Origin: Desulfobulbaceae bacterium
GTDB taxonomy: Bacteria; Desulfobacterota; Desulfobulbia; Desulfobulbales; Desulfocapsaceae
Assembly (NCBI GenBank): GCA_003249645.1
Contig: QKIH01000107.1
Location: 21,769-85,768 of the forward strand
Reading direction: 5' to 3'
Length of the DNA stretch: 64,000 nt
Shown: positions 24,872 through 34,935 of the stretch, in pieces
Layout: the number at the start of each line of letters is the position of its first letter
Position numbering within the stretch: the first letter of the stretch is position 1
Program-made: the position numbers and the translations under genes
Notes under the pieces: generated by a model
What the model was told of the DNA's origin: nothing
The model's database searches: none
What the model saw: the letters and a program-made list of their open reading frames with translations, nothing else

Positions 24872-26863
24872 TTATTCTAGCGCTCTGCCGTCAACAACGA
24901 GTTTGTGTCCATTCAGATCGATATTTTTTATTTCTCCGCTTAAAGAACTGAGATACGAATCACCGGTGAGCTTCCATTTGCTGGCATTGTCGAGATGAAG
25001 AGATATTTTTCCGCCTTCGTTACCATTGTTGATTGATCCGTTAAGTTGAGAACCCTCAGTTAATGTCATCTCCAGGGACGAGATCTGGTCAACGATGATT
25101 TTTCCGCTGATTTTCTGGTTGATTGCTTCAAAATTACAGGTTCCGCCATTTTTGCCGATGACTCCCCAGCCATTCCGGGCATCGTTGCCGACAACTTTCA
25201 GGAATATATCGTTAAACGGGTTAAGCAGCACATTTTGGAGTTTAACGTTGCAGGAAGTATTTGTCACATACAGCATATCGCCATTATGTGAGGTGAGGCT
25301 GCCGCCTTCCATGGAAAAGGAACTGCGGCCCTGTTCGGCGTCTCCAGACATGCTTTGATAAATCATAATGTTCTGCAGGTTCTGGACATTTTCTTTACGC
25401 ATATTGCCGGAAACAATGCAGTCTTTCAGGGCGACTGAATTTTTCCCTTCAATCACCACTGCTTCAGAGGATGTTGCTGTTAATGTTGCATCGCTGACCT
25501 TGATGTCTGCTGTGCTGTATATGGATGGAGAGCCTTCTCCATGGGCCGTATAGGTTCCGCCCTTGACTGTTAATACGCCGCCGCCGCGGTCTGTTCGCAA
25601 GGCAGCAGAGGAGCGCCCCTGGGTTTCAATCTGTGAATTGGTTATATTCATTTTGCCGCCGCCGGTTACCATAATACCGCCGGAACTGCCTTGTGTGGTG
25701 CTGATGGTGCAGTCATTGACAATAACTTCGGTTCCCTTGCCGTAGGAGAAAATTCCGTTGCCGCCGTGGGTAGAGGACTTGATGGTACTGTTATTGATTG
25801 TTGCCCTGGAGCCGTTCATTGCCAGAAAAGCAGCATTGCTGCCGTAAAAATTACATGCATCGCCTTCAGCGGCCTGGCCGCCGGTTTTTTCGATGATAAC
25901 GTCTGTTAAAACAACATTAACATCTCCGTCTGCACGTAACGCATTTTCGCTGTCGGATACGGAGCTAAAGGTCTTGCTGCTAATGTCTTTGGTTGCCATG
26001 TAAGCACTGCTGCCATGATCTACCGTTCCGGGATTCATTCCCGGCATCATCCCGGGTTTCCCGCCAGGAGCACCAGGCCCGCCCGGTTTTCCAGGTTCTC
26101 CATGGGGTTGTCCTAAAAATGACAGGGGATAGAGGATGCCGACAATATCTGTTCGAGATACTGCAGCTGATGCATTGAAATTGCCGTCCGCGTCGGCTTT
26201 GAGAACCTGTATTCTTGCAAGAGTTGCGACTGCTTTTTTCATATCTTCTGATAGGGTCTCACCATCTTTGAAGGCGGAAACATCAGAGGAAACCATGAAA
26301 GGAGGCATGCCGTTGTTGATTTCACTACGGTAAAGCCAGAGTGCAAGCTGGCCTTTTGTCACAGGTTGATTAGGGAAGAATTTCTCTCCATCTTCAAAAA
26401 TTCTGCTGGCTTTGCCATTGATAACAGCCATATACGCATAGTTCTTATCTGGTATGTCATCATAACCGCTTCCGGTCTGCGCATACTTGTATTTGTTGAA
26501 AAGCATCAGAGCAAGATCTTGCCGGGATAGCTGATCTTTCGGATGAAACAGTTTCATTCCTTCCGGATCGGTTATTATTTTTTTTTCGAAAAGGTAATCG
26601 ATGTAAGCGTTTATTGATGCGGTCGATGCATCAAGATCGATGAAATAATCGGATGTTGTTTTATCTTCAAGAGCTGCCGCCTCCATCATCGGTCCTCCGG
26701 GCGGGTTGCCGATTTCTCCTGGAGGCGGACCGTTTTGGGGAATGTTATTGGGCGGCATCGTCCCAGGCGATTGTGCCGAGACATTCTGTGCCGATAGGCA
26801 GGTCAGGAATAAAGTTAAGAAGAGGAGAGTTTTAACCCGTATTGATTTTTGCTCGTGCATCAT
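24872..26863 (-). CDS. Exported SLH-domain protein with collagen-like linker and parallel beta-helix domain
   Basis: A 663-residue protein with a Sec signal peptide (about 1-30, ending near VSAQS), a Pro/Gly-rich segment, S-layer-homology-like repeats (about 75-255, for example LFHPKDQLSRQDLALMLF and FFPNQPVTKGQLALWLY), a short collagen-like stretch of GxP and GPG repeats (about 257-280), and a long Asn/Gly/Ser/Thr-rich region (about 290-663) whose repeating short strands look like a right-handed parallel beta-helix. AAGGA precedes the ATG pair. It is probably secreted or surface-attached. Specific function unknown; adhesin or polysaccharide-binding role is a guess. Similar SLH plus beta-helix proteins occur mostly in Firmicutes, so transfer is possible. 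Confidence 0.75.
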   Translation of the reverse strand: MMHEQKSIRVKTLLFLTLFLTCLSAQNVSAQSPGTMPPNNIPQNGPPPGEIGNPPGGPMMEAAALEDKTTSDYFIDLDASTASINAYIDYLFEKKIITDPEGMKLFHPKDQLSRQDLALMLFNKYKYAQTGSGYDDIPDKNYAYMAVINGKASRIFEDGEKFFPNQPVTKGQLALWLYRSEINNGMPPFMVSSDVSAFKDGETLSEDMKKAVATLARIQVLKADADGNFNASAAVSRTDIVGILYPLSFLGQPHGEPGKPGGPGAPGGKPGMMPGMNPGTVDHGSSAYMATKDISSKTFSSVSDSENALRADGDVNVVLTDVIIEKTGGQAAEGDACNFYGSNAAFLAMNGSRATINNSTIKSSTHGGNGIFSYGKGTEVIVNDCTISTTQGSSGGIMVTGGGKMNITNSQIETQGRSSAALRTDRGGGVLTVKGGTYTAHGEGSPSIYSTADIKVSDATLTATSSEAVVIEGKNSVALKDCIVSGNMRKENVQNLQNIMIYQSMSGDAEQGRSSFSMEGGSLTSHNGDMLYVTNTSCNVKLQNVLLNPFNDIFLKVVGNDARNGWGVIGKNGGTCNFEAINQKISGKIIVDQISSLEMTLTEGSQLNGSINNGNEGGKISLHLDNASKWKLTGDSYLSSLSGEIKNIDLNGHKLVVDGRALE

Positions 26864-27030
26864 AGTGTTCCTTTCATCAAAAAAAAATGATCACTTGAAT
26901 CTTTCTGGCCATGGATGTGATCATAAGCATCCTGTACCGTGCAATCCGAATGGTCGTGTTCGTTAGTGACCAAGGATAATGCAATATTGAATTGCCGTGG
27001 GTTAATTTTTGTAATGCTGCACGGAGGGGC

Positions 27031-27786
27031 TTAAATAGAATCTGAAAAGAAATGAACCCTGTTTCTGCCGCTGTCTTTGGCAGTATATAAGGCGTTATCG
27101 GCATCCTTGATTAATTCGTCCAGATTGACCAGTCCTTCGTTCTTGCTGCTTACTCCGATGCTGACAGTAATGCTGATTTTTTTCTCTTCAAATACCATAG
27201 TTGAATTTCTGATCAGCACGGAAATTCGTTCGGCTATTTGCAATGCTTCTGTGCTGTCAGTATTGGGCAGCAGAATTAAAAATTCTTCACCGCCGTATCT
27301 GGCCAATATGTCGTATCTTCTGATTTCTGATTTGAGGATGTCAGCAGACCATTTCAGGGTCTGGTCGCCAATATCATGGCCGTACCGGTCATTGATCTGT
27401 TTGAAATAATCGATGTCAATAAAGAGAAGCGAGATCGGTTCAAGAGATCTGTTTCTCCTGTCTATAACTGTCTGTGCCTGATCGTGAAAATGGCGCCGGT
27501 TTGAAATTTCAGTGAGTTCGTCAAAACGGGCCATTTTGTCGAGATTACGTCTTAGATCATCTATCTCGCGAATAAGTTTAATGTAGGGGTAGGTAACTAA
27601 CGGGGCAACAATGGCCGGAGTTACAATATGAGCCAGCAGAAGAATATTTCTGCAATCAGGTTTGTTGATGAGAACAATGATGAACGTCCCTATGAACAGA
27701 GATAGGATAATAGAGATCAGGGTGCATAAAACAACGCTCACACCGGTGGAGTATCTGCTAGAAAGCTTTTTTACCAAATCATACAT
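27031..27786 (-). CDS. Membrane-anchored diguanylate cyclase (GGDEF)
   Basis: A 251-residue protein from ATG 27786 (the frame opens at a TTG at 27798). Two hydrophobic segments (about 17-42 and 48-68) precede a short helix and a GGDEF domain (about 85-250). The catalytic motif is GGEEF, and an RxxD inhibitory site (RRYD) lies five residues before it, so it should be an active, product-inhibited cyclase making cyclic di-GMP. No sensory domain other than the two membrane segments is present. Monocistronic in appearance. Confidence 0.88.
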   Translation of the reverse strand: MYDLVKKLSSRYSTGVSVVLCTLISIILSLFIGTFIIVLINKPDCRNILLLAHIVTPAIVAPLVTYPYIKLIREIDDLRRNLDKMARFDELTEISNRRHFHDQAQTVIDRRNRSLEPISLLFIDIDYFKQINDRYGHDIGDQTLKWSADILKSEIRRYDILARYGGEEFLILLPNTDSTEALQIAERISVLIRNSTMVFEEKKISITVSIGVSSKNEGLVNLDELIKDADNALYTAKDSGRNRVHFFSDSI

Positions 27787-27986
27787 TTGACGGCTCAACT
27801 GAATTTCCGATCGGTCATGCCTGCTCTTTCCTTGAATTATTATATGAAACTGGCGGGTAAAGATAAAGCTGAAGCGAAAAAAAAGTCTGATTTACTCATG
27901 AAATCAGATTTGATGTTGACGCAGTACATTAACCGGGTAAAGTAATCCTGAAGTGCATTACAGATGGTGCGCAAAAATTTGTGACA

Positions 27987-28064
27987 GTGTTAGGGGTGCC
28001 TCTTGCACAGAGGCTGAGAAATACCCTTGAACTTGAACTGGTTCATACCAGCGGAAGGAAACAC
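27987..28064 (+). promoter_or_regulatory. TPP (thiamine pyrophosphate) riboswitch
   Basis: The conserved THI-box elements appear in order: GGGGTGCC (27993-28000), the CTGAGAAATACCC core (about 28014-28026), CTTGAAC (28026-28032) and the CTGGTTCATACCAG stem, then CGGAAGGAAACAC. The closing stem pairs GTGTT (27987-27991) with AACAC (28060-28064). It lies upstream of thiE and the Nramp-like transporter gene and should switch them off when TPP is plentiful. Confidence 0.95.
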
Positions 28065-28091
28065 GGACACGATTGTATATTTTATTTATAC

Positions 28092-28131
28092 AAGGCCTGT
28101 TCAGCTTTTTCTGCTGGGCAGGCCTTTTTTT
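28092..28131 (+). terminator. Rho-independent terminator of the TPP riboswitch (expression platform)
   Basis: AAGGCCTG (28092-28099) pairs with CAGGCCTT (28119-28126), followed by a run of T. It stands between the riboswitch aptamer and the ATG of thiE at 28145, and is the likely attenuator formed when TPP is bound. Confidence 0.88.
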
Positions 28132-28144
28132 ATGGGGTGGGATT

Positions 28145-28771
28145 ATGGGGAAAACTTCTTTTTTTACTGTGGGAGCAAGGGCGCTTTACTGTTTTGCTGA
28201 TTCGGTGCATTTGTGCAGACAACTGCTTGCCGGAGGTGCTCAAATTATTCAGTTACGTGCAAAAGGGCTTGCTGATCGTGAGTTTTATGAACTTGCCAGG
28301 CAGGTTCAGCAGGTGATCAGAGAACATCCATCCGATGCGAAATTAATCATTAATGATCATGTCGAGACAGCCTTTGCTCTAAAGACTGACGGCTTGCATG
28401 TCGGTCAGGATGATGGTGATTTTCGAGCGGTAATCAGGCAGGCGCCGGCTGAAATGCTTATCGGAGTGTCGGTTAAAACGGTGGAGCAGGCAAAGGATGC
28501 AGAAGATGCAGGAGCTGCATATGTCGGTGCCGGTGCGGTGTTCCCAACCGCTACCAAGCCTGACAGCAGGGTAATCGGGCTAGACGGGCTGAGCCGGATT
28601 GTTCAGGCTATCAGTATCCCGGTTGTTGCCATAGGCGGAATTGATGGCGAGAACATCGCCCTGACAATAAAAGCTGGGGCAAGCTATTGTGCCGTTATTT
28701 CAGCAATTAACGACGCTGAGAATAAAAAAGAAGCTATTGAAGCTCTACAACTAAAAATCGGGGTGAGATGA
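28145..28771 (+). CDS. thiE: Thiamine phosphate synthase
   Basis: A 208-residue TIM-barrel enzyme that joins HMP-pyrophosphate and hydroxyethylthiazole phosphate to thiamine phosphate. Family motifs are QLRAKGL near residue 34, INDHVETA near 66, DGLHVGQDD near 80, and GAGAVFPTATK near 134. The frame is open from 28073 but the ATG at 28145 lies after the attenuator and gives the normal length. The stop overlaps the next start as ATGA (28768-28771). Controlled by the TPP riboswitch upstream. No other thiamine gene is visible in the window. Confidence 0.93.
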   Translation: MGKTSFFTVGARALYCFADSVHLCRQLLAGGAQIIQLRAKGLADREFYELARQVQQVIREHPSDAKLIINDHVETAFALKTDGLHVGQDDGDFRAVIRQAPAEMLIGVSVKTVEQAKDAEDAGAAYVGAGAVFPTATKPDSRVIGLDGLSRIVQAISIPVVAIGGIDGENIALTIKAGASYCAVISAINDAENKKEAIEALQLKIGVR

Positions 28772-29979
28772 AAAATAGAACAATGAATTTCTTTAAACAG
28801 ATGGGTCCGGCGTGGATTATCAGTGCCGTTGCCTGCGGCCCGGCAACGCTGGCCTCGGTATCAAAGGCCGGGGCTGCCTATTCGTATAGCCTGTTCTGGG
28901 TTGTGCTGCTCAGTGCAGTTTTGGGCACGACAGCACAATATCTTGCAGCGAAAACCGGAGTCCTCAGCGGTAAGGGAATTATTAAGACAACCGAAGAGTA
29001 TTTGGGTAAAACCTGGGCATGGATACTCACTATTGATGCCCTCGCTGCAACCTGGCTTGCGGCCATGGTTTTAATGAATGCTCTTTCAGGCGTTTTTTCT
29101 GTTCTCATTGGCATACAGACACCCTTCTGGGGTGTTTTTTTCGGAGCGGCAATCTGCTTGTTGCTGGTTGGCGGTGGTTATCGGAGTTTTGAATTTTTCT
29201 GCAAACTGCTCGTCGCCTTTGTTGTTATCTGTTTTATCGTTGTGCTGTGCATGGCAGATATCGACTCGACAAAACTGGTGCAGGGACTAATTCCCAGCGT
29301 GTCAGGGGGCGTTGATGCCGCTCTGCTTGCTGCTGCAATTATGGGCGGAGCTGTTCATGTCACGATCATCGGCATGCATACCTATACAGTCAATGAGAGG
29401 GTATGGAAAATTCATGACCTGCCACTAGCTAGAATAGACACTCTGCTTTCAATGGGTCTTGCCTTCGGCTTATACAGTGCTGCTATTTTTCTTGTTTCGG
29501 CGGCGGTATTGAATCCAAATCAGATAGTCATCACAAAAGCAACCGATGCAGCCCTGGCCTTGGCTCCGCTGCTTGGCGAGAGGGCTATGCTGGTCTTCCT
29601 GATTGGTCTTTTTGCCGCGGCGCTTTCCACCATTTCTCCTACATTCCTGGCAGGAGCATATTTCGTCAGTGATAAAATGGGTTGGGGGCTTGCAGTGAAA
29701 GATAAACGTTTTGCTGCTGTTATCGTTGCCGGCTGTATGCTCAGTATGGCAGGACCGTTTCTCAAAGGCGGATTTTTCGTTCTTCTGCCGCTCATGCTTG
29801 CCCTCGGACTTGTCGGAACGCCTGTCATTCTGGTGATTCTGATGTATCTGCTGAATCGCAGGCGTTTAGGTCTCCATGCTCCCAACGGTTTGTTCATCAA
29901 TGTGCTAGGCGTACTGACAATTGTGGTGACAACTTTTCTGGCCCTAAGATTTCTCTACACACAAATCGGTGGAGCCTGA
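28768..29979 (+). CDS. Nramp-family transporter lacking metal-binding motifs; candidate thiamine-related transporter
   Basis: A 403-residue inner-membrane protein with about 11 hydrophobic segments. The MGPAW opening and AGAAYSYSLFWVV match the Nramp fold. In metal-transporting members, TM1 carries DPGN and TM6 carries a Met of the MPH motif. By hand alignment TM1 here reads GPAT (24-27) and TM6 reads GGAVHVTIIG (about 193-202), so Asp, Asn and Met ligands are all replaced. The gene is translationally coupled to thiE (ATGA) under the TPP riboswitch. That context suggests uptake of thiamine or a precursor, not manganese or iron. Function inferred; fold assignment is firm. Confidence 0.85.
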   Translation: MKNRTMNFFKQMGPAWIISAVACGPATLASVSKAGAAYSYSLFWVVLLSAVLGTTAQYLAAKTGVLSGKGIIKTTEEYLGKTWAWILTIDALAATWLAAMVLMNALSGVFSVLIGIQTPFWGVFFGAAICLLLVGGGYRSFEFFCKLLVAFVVICFIVVLCMADIDSTKLVQGLIPSVSGGVDAALLAAAIMGGAVHVTIIGMHTYTVNERVWKIHDLPLARIDTLLSMGLAFGLYSAAIFLVSAAVLNPNQIVITKATDAALALAPLLGERAMLVFLIGLFAAALSTISPTFLAGAYFVSDKMGWGLAVKDKRFAAVIVAGCMLSMAGPFLKGGFFVLLPLMLALGLVGTPVILVILMYLLNRRRLGLHAPNGLFINVLGVLTIVVTTFLALRFLYTQIGGA

Positions 29980-30047
29980 TTCTGATTCAGCCCCGTAATA
30001 GACTGGCACTGCTTTATACCCTTGTCTATTCCAGTTGATTCACAAAA

Positions 30048-30094
30048 AAAAGACGTATCTGACAAGTTCCTGCACCTGGGATACGTCTTTTCTC
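30048..30094 (+). terminator. Terminator after the thiE operon
   Basis: AAAAGACGTATC (30048-30059) pairs perfectly with GATACGTCTTTT (30080-30091) around a 20-base loop. The downstream T-run is short (TTTTC), but the long stem and A-run make it likely to work in both directions. The rest of 29980-30233 shows no gene. Confidence 0.75.
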
Positions 30095-30233
30095 CCTTTC
30101 TTGATTCATGCCGATAACCATCGCAACGTCACGTGTTTACGGCCTCTTGTGAAATTGAAAAATGAAAGATCACCGTCTGAAATTGACACTCTGCATAACT
30201 TTGTGAGAAAATAGAACTGATCTTGTCAGGTGT

Positions 30234-33200
30234 GTGAAGAAATTCTTTAACCGAGAAACAAAAACCGGAAGAGTTCTCATGATGTACGATGACATGGTAA
30301 AAAAAACACCAGCAGGTACTTCGTACGGTTTTTTCAAATATTTTTCCCTGATCTTTGTTGGTCTGGCCGCGTCATCTCTTACTATAGCGGCGGGCTATTA
30401 TTATCATGAAAAACAGGATGTTTATCGAAAAATTGCCGATCAGGAAAGGCTTACAGTTGATGCCGGAAACACACTGATCAACGAGATTCTTCGTCCGGGT
30501 TTTTTCGATTTGAATATCATCGCCTCCCTGGCGGAACGCAGCTTCAACAGCCGGATTGATTCCTTGTCTGTAGCCGAGTCGTTGTCCGAGTTTGAAGATT
30601 TACTCTTCATTGTTTCAGGCAGCAAGCCGGAGTACGATCAGTGCGGGTTTATAGATGCCACTGGAATGGAGCAGATCAGGATAAAACATGATGATAAAAA
30701 CGGGCCTGTCAAAATAGCCGGAGAGCAACTGCGGAAAAGATCTGGTAGTGATTATTTTACCGAAACGATAAAGCTCTCGAAAAATCAGTTGTACATATCT
30801 CCCATTGAACTCAATGCTGAAAGTGAAAAAGCAGAAACGCCGTCTAAGCCGGTGATTTATTTAGGACGGCCGGTTATCAACAATAAGGGAGAAAAAGTCG
30901 GAATAGTCCTGATAACTTATAAAGCAATGGTGCTGCTGGATAAGCTTGGTCAATGGTCCAATGATTTTGTGGGTTCGCTGACGCTTTTAAATCGTGAAGG
31001 GTTTTATATTTTTACCAAAAACAAAACACCGTCCCTGGGCGGCATACTCACTGAACGGCAGAATCAGAGTCTCAAAGACTTTCAGCCTGAGCTCTGGCAG
31101 CTTCTTACCAGTGGAAAAAGAGAAGGACAGCAATTGCTGGGTGACACCCTGTACACCTATAAGTTAGTCAGTCTTTTAAGGAAGAAAAATGATCATGTCG
31201 TTTCTGAAAACGGCACCGGTATGAATAATTCGGCAGCTGAACAGCAAGAGGGGTACCGCTGGATTCTGGTTTCACAGCTCTCATCGGATGTTTTGAATTC
31301 ATTATATGCAAAAGTAAGGAAGAAGTACCTGGTGGGACTGCCGTTTGGTCTGCTTGTGCTTGGTCTTTTCTCTCTATTGCTTGCAAGAGCGTACAGTAAG
31401 AGGTTGCAGTCAGAACTGGCATTAAAACAGCTGAATAATGGTCTGGAGGAAATCGTCAGAAACCGTACAGAAGAGCTTTCTGCCAGAAATATACAGCTCA
31501 GTGAGGAGATAGAAAACAGCAATCTGATTGAGAAGGCTCTGGTCGAGAGTGAAAAACGTTATCGGTCAATCATGGAGGCAATGGAGGACGGAATTTACAT
31601 AACAAGCTCAGATTATGTGGTTGAGTATGCAAATTCAGCACTGAAGAAAAAGATCGGTTTTGATCCAACCGGGTGGAAATGCTACAAGGGCCTGTATAAC
31701 CGCGAGGAAAAGTGTCCATGGTGTATATTTTCTGATCTGCAGGAGGGGGTTACGGAATATTATGAAATTACTTCGGAGGAGAACAATGTCTATCATGTTT
31801 CAAATACGATTATTAATTATGAAGGTGATAAAAAGGGCAAGCTGACCATTTTCAGAGATATTACTGATTTTAGAAAAACTCAGCAGGATCTTGAACGGAC
31901 CGAAGAACAATATTCAAAGTTGATCCAGACCATGAAAGAAGGTCTGCTTTCAGTTGATACGGAATCCAGAATCACTTTTTGCAACAATGCAATCTGCTCA
32001 ATGCTGGGATACTCACGGGAAGAGTTGGTCGGCAAGGAGATGGTGTCAATTCTTGATGAAACCAATGCACGAATATTTCAGAAAGAGTTCGGAAAACGGG
32101 TGCATGGCGTTGCTGAAACATACGAACTGACCTTGCTGGGACGTGATGGCCGACGAATCGTTACCCACGTCAGTCCTGAAATCCTTCGGGATGATGATGA
32201 CAATTTCATTGGCGGACTGGGTGTTGTCACCGATATCACGGCTATTAAGGCGGCTCAGGAAGAAAAACTGATGCTCGAGAGCAAATTGCAGCAGGCTCAG
32301 AAGATGGAGGCCCTGGGAACTCTTGCCGGTGGCATCGCACATGATTTCAACAATATTCTGGCTGCAATACTGGGCTATGGTGAGATGGCAAAAGAAAAAG
32401 TTGCTGCATCAAGTGATGCTGATTTACGTGAATTGATCTCGGAAATTGTTACAGCTGGACATCGTGCTGAAAAACTGGTGCAGCAGATTCTTACATTTTC
32501 ACGACAGAAGAAACAGAAAAAACAGCCTCTGGAGGTTGGCCCGCTGATAAAAGAAACCATTAAACTGCTGCGCTCTGCTACTTCAACAACCATAATGTTT
32601 AAAACTGATATCGATCAGAGCGTCGGCAGGGTCATTGCCGACCCGACCCAGATTCATCAGATTATCATGAATCTCTGTACCAACAGCTGTCAATCCATGA
32701 CGCCGTCCGGCGGTATATTGAAGTTGATGTATGAAAAGGTTTCTTTGAATGGAGAAAAGGCCGAACTGCTGCGGGTCGATGAGGGGGAGTATGGCTGTCT
32801 CACCGTGTCGGATACAGGAAGCGGAATAAAGAAAGAGATCATAGAACTTATTTTTGATCCGTTTTTCACCACCAAGGAAATCGGCAAGGGAACGGGGCTC
32901 GGTCTGGCGATGGTTCATTCGATAGTGCAGGATCTTGAGGGAGCAGTTTCTGTTGATTCGAGAATTGGAGAGGGAACGACTTTTCAAATTTACCTGCCGG
33001 TAACGGGCGAGGTCGAAGATGAAATACCGGCAATCAGTGAAAGTGTGTTTATGGGGAGTGGTGAGAAAATAGCGTGGATTGATGATGAGAAACCACTGGT
33101 GCTGCTTGGGTGTAAGATGCTAAAATCTCTCGGTTATAAACCTGATGGATACTCAGACAGCGAGGAGTTCATTGATGAGTTTCAACGTGATCCCGATCAG

Positions 33201-33431
33201 TTCGATATGATCATATCTGATTTTAATATGCCGAAGATGAATGGTATGGAGCTTTTTGACAGGGTAAGAGAAATCAACAAGGATGTTCCATTTGTAATGT
33301 GTTCGGGATACAGTGAACAGATCAATGAAACAAATGCCCGTGACATGGGATTAAACTCATACCTTGCCAAGCCGGTAAGAAAAAGTGACATAGCTCTTGC
33401 TGTGTATGCCTCATTGCACAGGTTCAGTTAA
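30234..33431 (+). CDS. Hybrid sensor histidine kinase with two PAS domains and a receiver domain
   Basis: A 1065-residue inner-membrane kinase. A membrane segment at 33-56 and another at about 362-387 flank a periplasmic sensor region, followed by a coiled coil. PAS 1 (about 441-555) has a cysteine motif CYKG...EKCPWC; PAS 2 covers about 558-680. The HisKA motif holds the phospho-acceptor H703 (GGIAHDFNN), then a HATPase domain with VSDTGSGI and GTGLGLAM, and a C-terminal receiver domain with phospho-acceptor D996 ([10 protein letters not shown]). The start is GTG at 30234 with weak ribosome site; ATG 30279 after GGAAGAG is an alternative. No separate response regulator gene lies beside it, so output goes elsewhere. 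Confidence 0.92.
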   Translation: MKKFFNRETKTGRVLMMYDDMVKKTPAGTSYGFFKYFSLIFVGLAASSLTIAAGYYYHEKQDVYRKIADQERLTVDAGNTLINEILRPGFFDLNIIASLAERSFNSRIDSLSVAESLSEFEDLLFIVSGSKPEYDQCGFIDATGMEQIRIKHDDKNGPVKIAGEQLRKRSGSDYFTETIKLSKNQLYISPIELNAESEKAETPSKPVIYLGRPVINNKGEKVGIVLITYKAMVLLDKLGQWSNDFVGSLTLLNREGFYIFTKNKTPSLGGILTERQNQSLKDFQPELWQLLTSGKREGQQLLGDTLYTYKLVSLLRKKNDHVVSENGTGMNNSAAEQQEGYRWILVSQLSSDVLNSLYAKVRKKYLVGLPFGLLVLGLFSLLLARAYSKRLQSELALKQLNNGLEEIVRNRTEELSARNIQLSEEIENSNLIEKALVESEKRYRSIMEAMEDGIYITSSDYVVEYANSALKKKIGFDPTGWKCYKGLYNREEKCPWCIFSDLQEGVTEYYEITSEENNVYHVSNTIINYEGDKKGKLTIFRDITDFRKTQQDLERTEEQYSKLIQTMKEGLLSVDTESRITFCNNAICSMLGYSREELVGKEMVSILDETNARIFQKEFGKRVHGVAETYELTLLGRDGRRIVTHVSPEILRDDDDNFIGGLGVVTDITAIKAAQEEKLMLESKLQQAQKMEALGTLAGGIAHDFNNILAAILGYGEMAKEKVAASSDADLRELISEIVTAGHRAEKLVQQILTFSRQKKQKKQPLEVGPLIKETIKLLRSATSTTIMFKTDIDQSVGRVIADPTQIHQIIMNLCTNSCQSMTPSGGILKLMYEKVSLNGEKAELLRVDEGEYGCLTVSDTGSGIKKEIIELIFDPFFTTKEIGKGTGLGLAMVHSIVQDLEGAVSVDSRIGEGTTFQIYLPVTGEVEDEIPAISESVFMGSGEKIAWIDDEKPLVLLGCKMLKSLGYKPDGYSDSEEFIDEFQRDPDQFDMIISDFNMPKMNGMELFDRVREINKDVPFVMCSGYSEQINETNARDMGLNSYLAKPVRKSDIALAVYASLHRFS

Positions 33432-33575
33432 TTCTCGTGCATCTACCTGTTTTCTTTGATTACGGATTGATCTTTATGCCCTGTCTGCTCAATGGACATG
33501 TAATCCTAGCTATAACAGCACGCCTGCTGCTGCGGCACAGCTTATTAAACCTGAATAAGAGTGAAGGAAATTACG

Positions 33576-33944
33576 ATGGTCGATCAGAGACAGTATGAGC
33601 AGCAGTTAAAAGAAATAGCAGAGAAAATTGATCTGCTAGCCGATGATCATGACCCGGATTGTATAGAACAGACAGCCAGACGGCTGGAAAAACTGCAATA
33701 TGCTCCGCCGGTGCCTGTCCAGATAGAGACCTTTCTGCGACTGAACAAAAGAGCCTTGCAGGCAGAAGCTGATAAAATCAGTCGCTTAAATGATAGTCTT
33801 GAAAACAAGTCAGAACAATTTATATTTGAGCAGAACATCCAGAGTATTAATATATTGCTTTATTATTACAAAAAACTTCAGCTTCTACGAGATGATGATC
33901 CTGAATCCTGGGATGAGATAGATGAGCTGTATGTCCATGATTAA
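33576..33944 (+). CDS. Hypothetical helical protein
   Basis: A 122-residue protein, rich in Glu, Gln, Asp and Leu, that should be nearly all alpha-helix with coiled-coil segments (KIDLLADDH, RLEKLQ, KISRLNDSLENKSEQF). No signal peptide or membrane segment. ATG 33576 was chosen because AAGGAA lies seven bases upstream; the frame opens at GTG 33561. It is 15 bases ahead of the dioxygenase-like gene, so the two are probably co-transcribed. I do not recognise a family. Confidence 0.65.
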   Translation: MVDQRQYEQQLKEIAEKIDLLADDHDPDCIEQTARRLEKLQYAPPVPVQIETFLRLNKRALQAEADKISRLNDSLENKSEQFIFEQNIQSINILLYYYKKLQLLRDDDPESWDEIDELYVHD

Positions 33945-33959
33945 AAAAGGGTGGAATAT

Positions 33960-34775
33960 ATGAACAGTGACAATGCAGATCGAAAGGGACAGGTAGTTTA
34001 TTTTTCACATGGCGGCGGGCCTCTTCCCATTCTTGGAGACAAGAGTCATGCAGCTATGGTTGCTTTTATGCAGCAGCTTCCAGGCCTGTTAACAAAACCT
34101 GAGGCAATAGTTGTTGTCAGTGCTCACTGGGAAGAAAAGGTTCCTACCCTGCTTGGCAGCATAAGCCCCTCAATGTTTTATGATTATTACGGTTTTCCTG
34201 AAGAATCCTATTCTATTCAATATCCGGCGCCAGGGGAGCCTGCGCTGGCTGATACTATTGCAGATCTTTTTCGAAAACAGGATCTGGAGGTGTCGATAGA
34301 CAGCCAGCGCGGTTTTGATCATGGACTTTATATCCCCCTTATGATGATGTATCCGGAAGCTGATATCCCATCTATTCAACTCTCTCTCACCAGAGGGCTT
34401 AATCCGGTTCACCATCTGAAAGTCGGTAATGCTTTGAGGGAGCTGCTTAATGAAAATGTTCTAATCGTTGGCTCCGGCTTCTCTTTTCATAACATGCATG
34501 CATTTGTCTGGAATGGAGAGAAACCCGCTGACCCAGCCAATGACCAGTTTCAGGACTGGTTGATTGATGTCTGCACCAATAAAAACTATCAGCAGCAGGA
34601 GCGTGAGAAACTGCTTGCCGATTGGAGGGGTGCCCCTTCATCCGGATACTGTCATCCGAGAGAAGAACATCTGATGCCTGTTCATGTCTGTCAGGGAGCG
34701 GCAGGCAATGCAGGGGATAAAGTCTTCGACGACTATATTCTTGGCAAACGAAGCGTAGCTTTTCTCTGGAAATAG
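33960..34775 (+). CDS. Class III extradiol dioxygenase-family protein (YgiD/DODA-like)
   Basis: A 271-residue protein of the LigB/DODA family, with the conserved motifs SHGGG (about 16-20), SAHWE (about 54-58), FDHG near 120, GSGFSFHN near 176 and HPREEHLMP near 230. The His residues in these motifs form the non-heme metal site. Members cleave catechols, such as DOPA, with oxygen, but many bacterial YgiD-type members have unknown physiological substrates, and oxygen use is surprising in a presumed anaerobe. ATG 33960 follows GGTGGA; the frame opens at GTG 33951. Confidence 0.88.
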   Translation: MNSDNADRKGQVVYFSHGGGPLPILGDKSHAAMVAFMQQLPGLLTKPEAIVVVSAHWEEKVPTLLGSISPSMFYDYYGFPEESYSIQYPAPGEPALADTIADLFRKQDLEVSIDSQRGFDHGLYIPLMMMYPEADIPSIQLSLTRGLNPVHHLKVGNALRELLNENVLIVGSGFSFHNMHAFVWNGEKPADPANDQFQDWLIDVCTNKNYQQQEREKLLADWRGAPSSGYCHPREEHLMPVHVCQGAAGNAGDKVFDDYILGKRSVAFLWK

Positions 34776-34935
34776 CTTTCGGATTAATCGAACTGCTGGG
34801 TTGGTGAATACAGACGTTAAATGATGTTAAGGGCTGACAAAAGACAGAAAACGCTGTTCGGACGTCGGGCAGATTGCTTGTGCTGAATGCTGGTGTTGTT
34901 CTTGTGTTGCTCCGGTTTCTTGGCAGGGATGGTTG

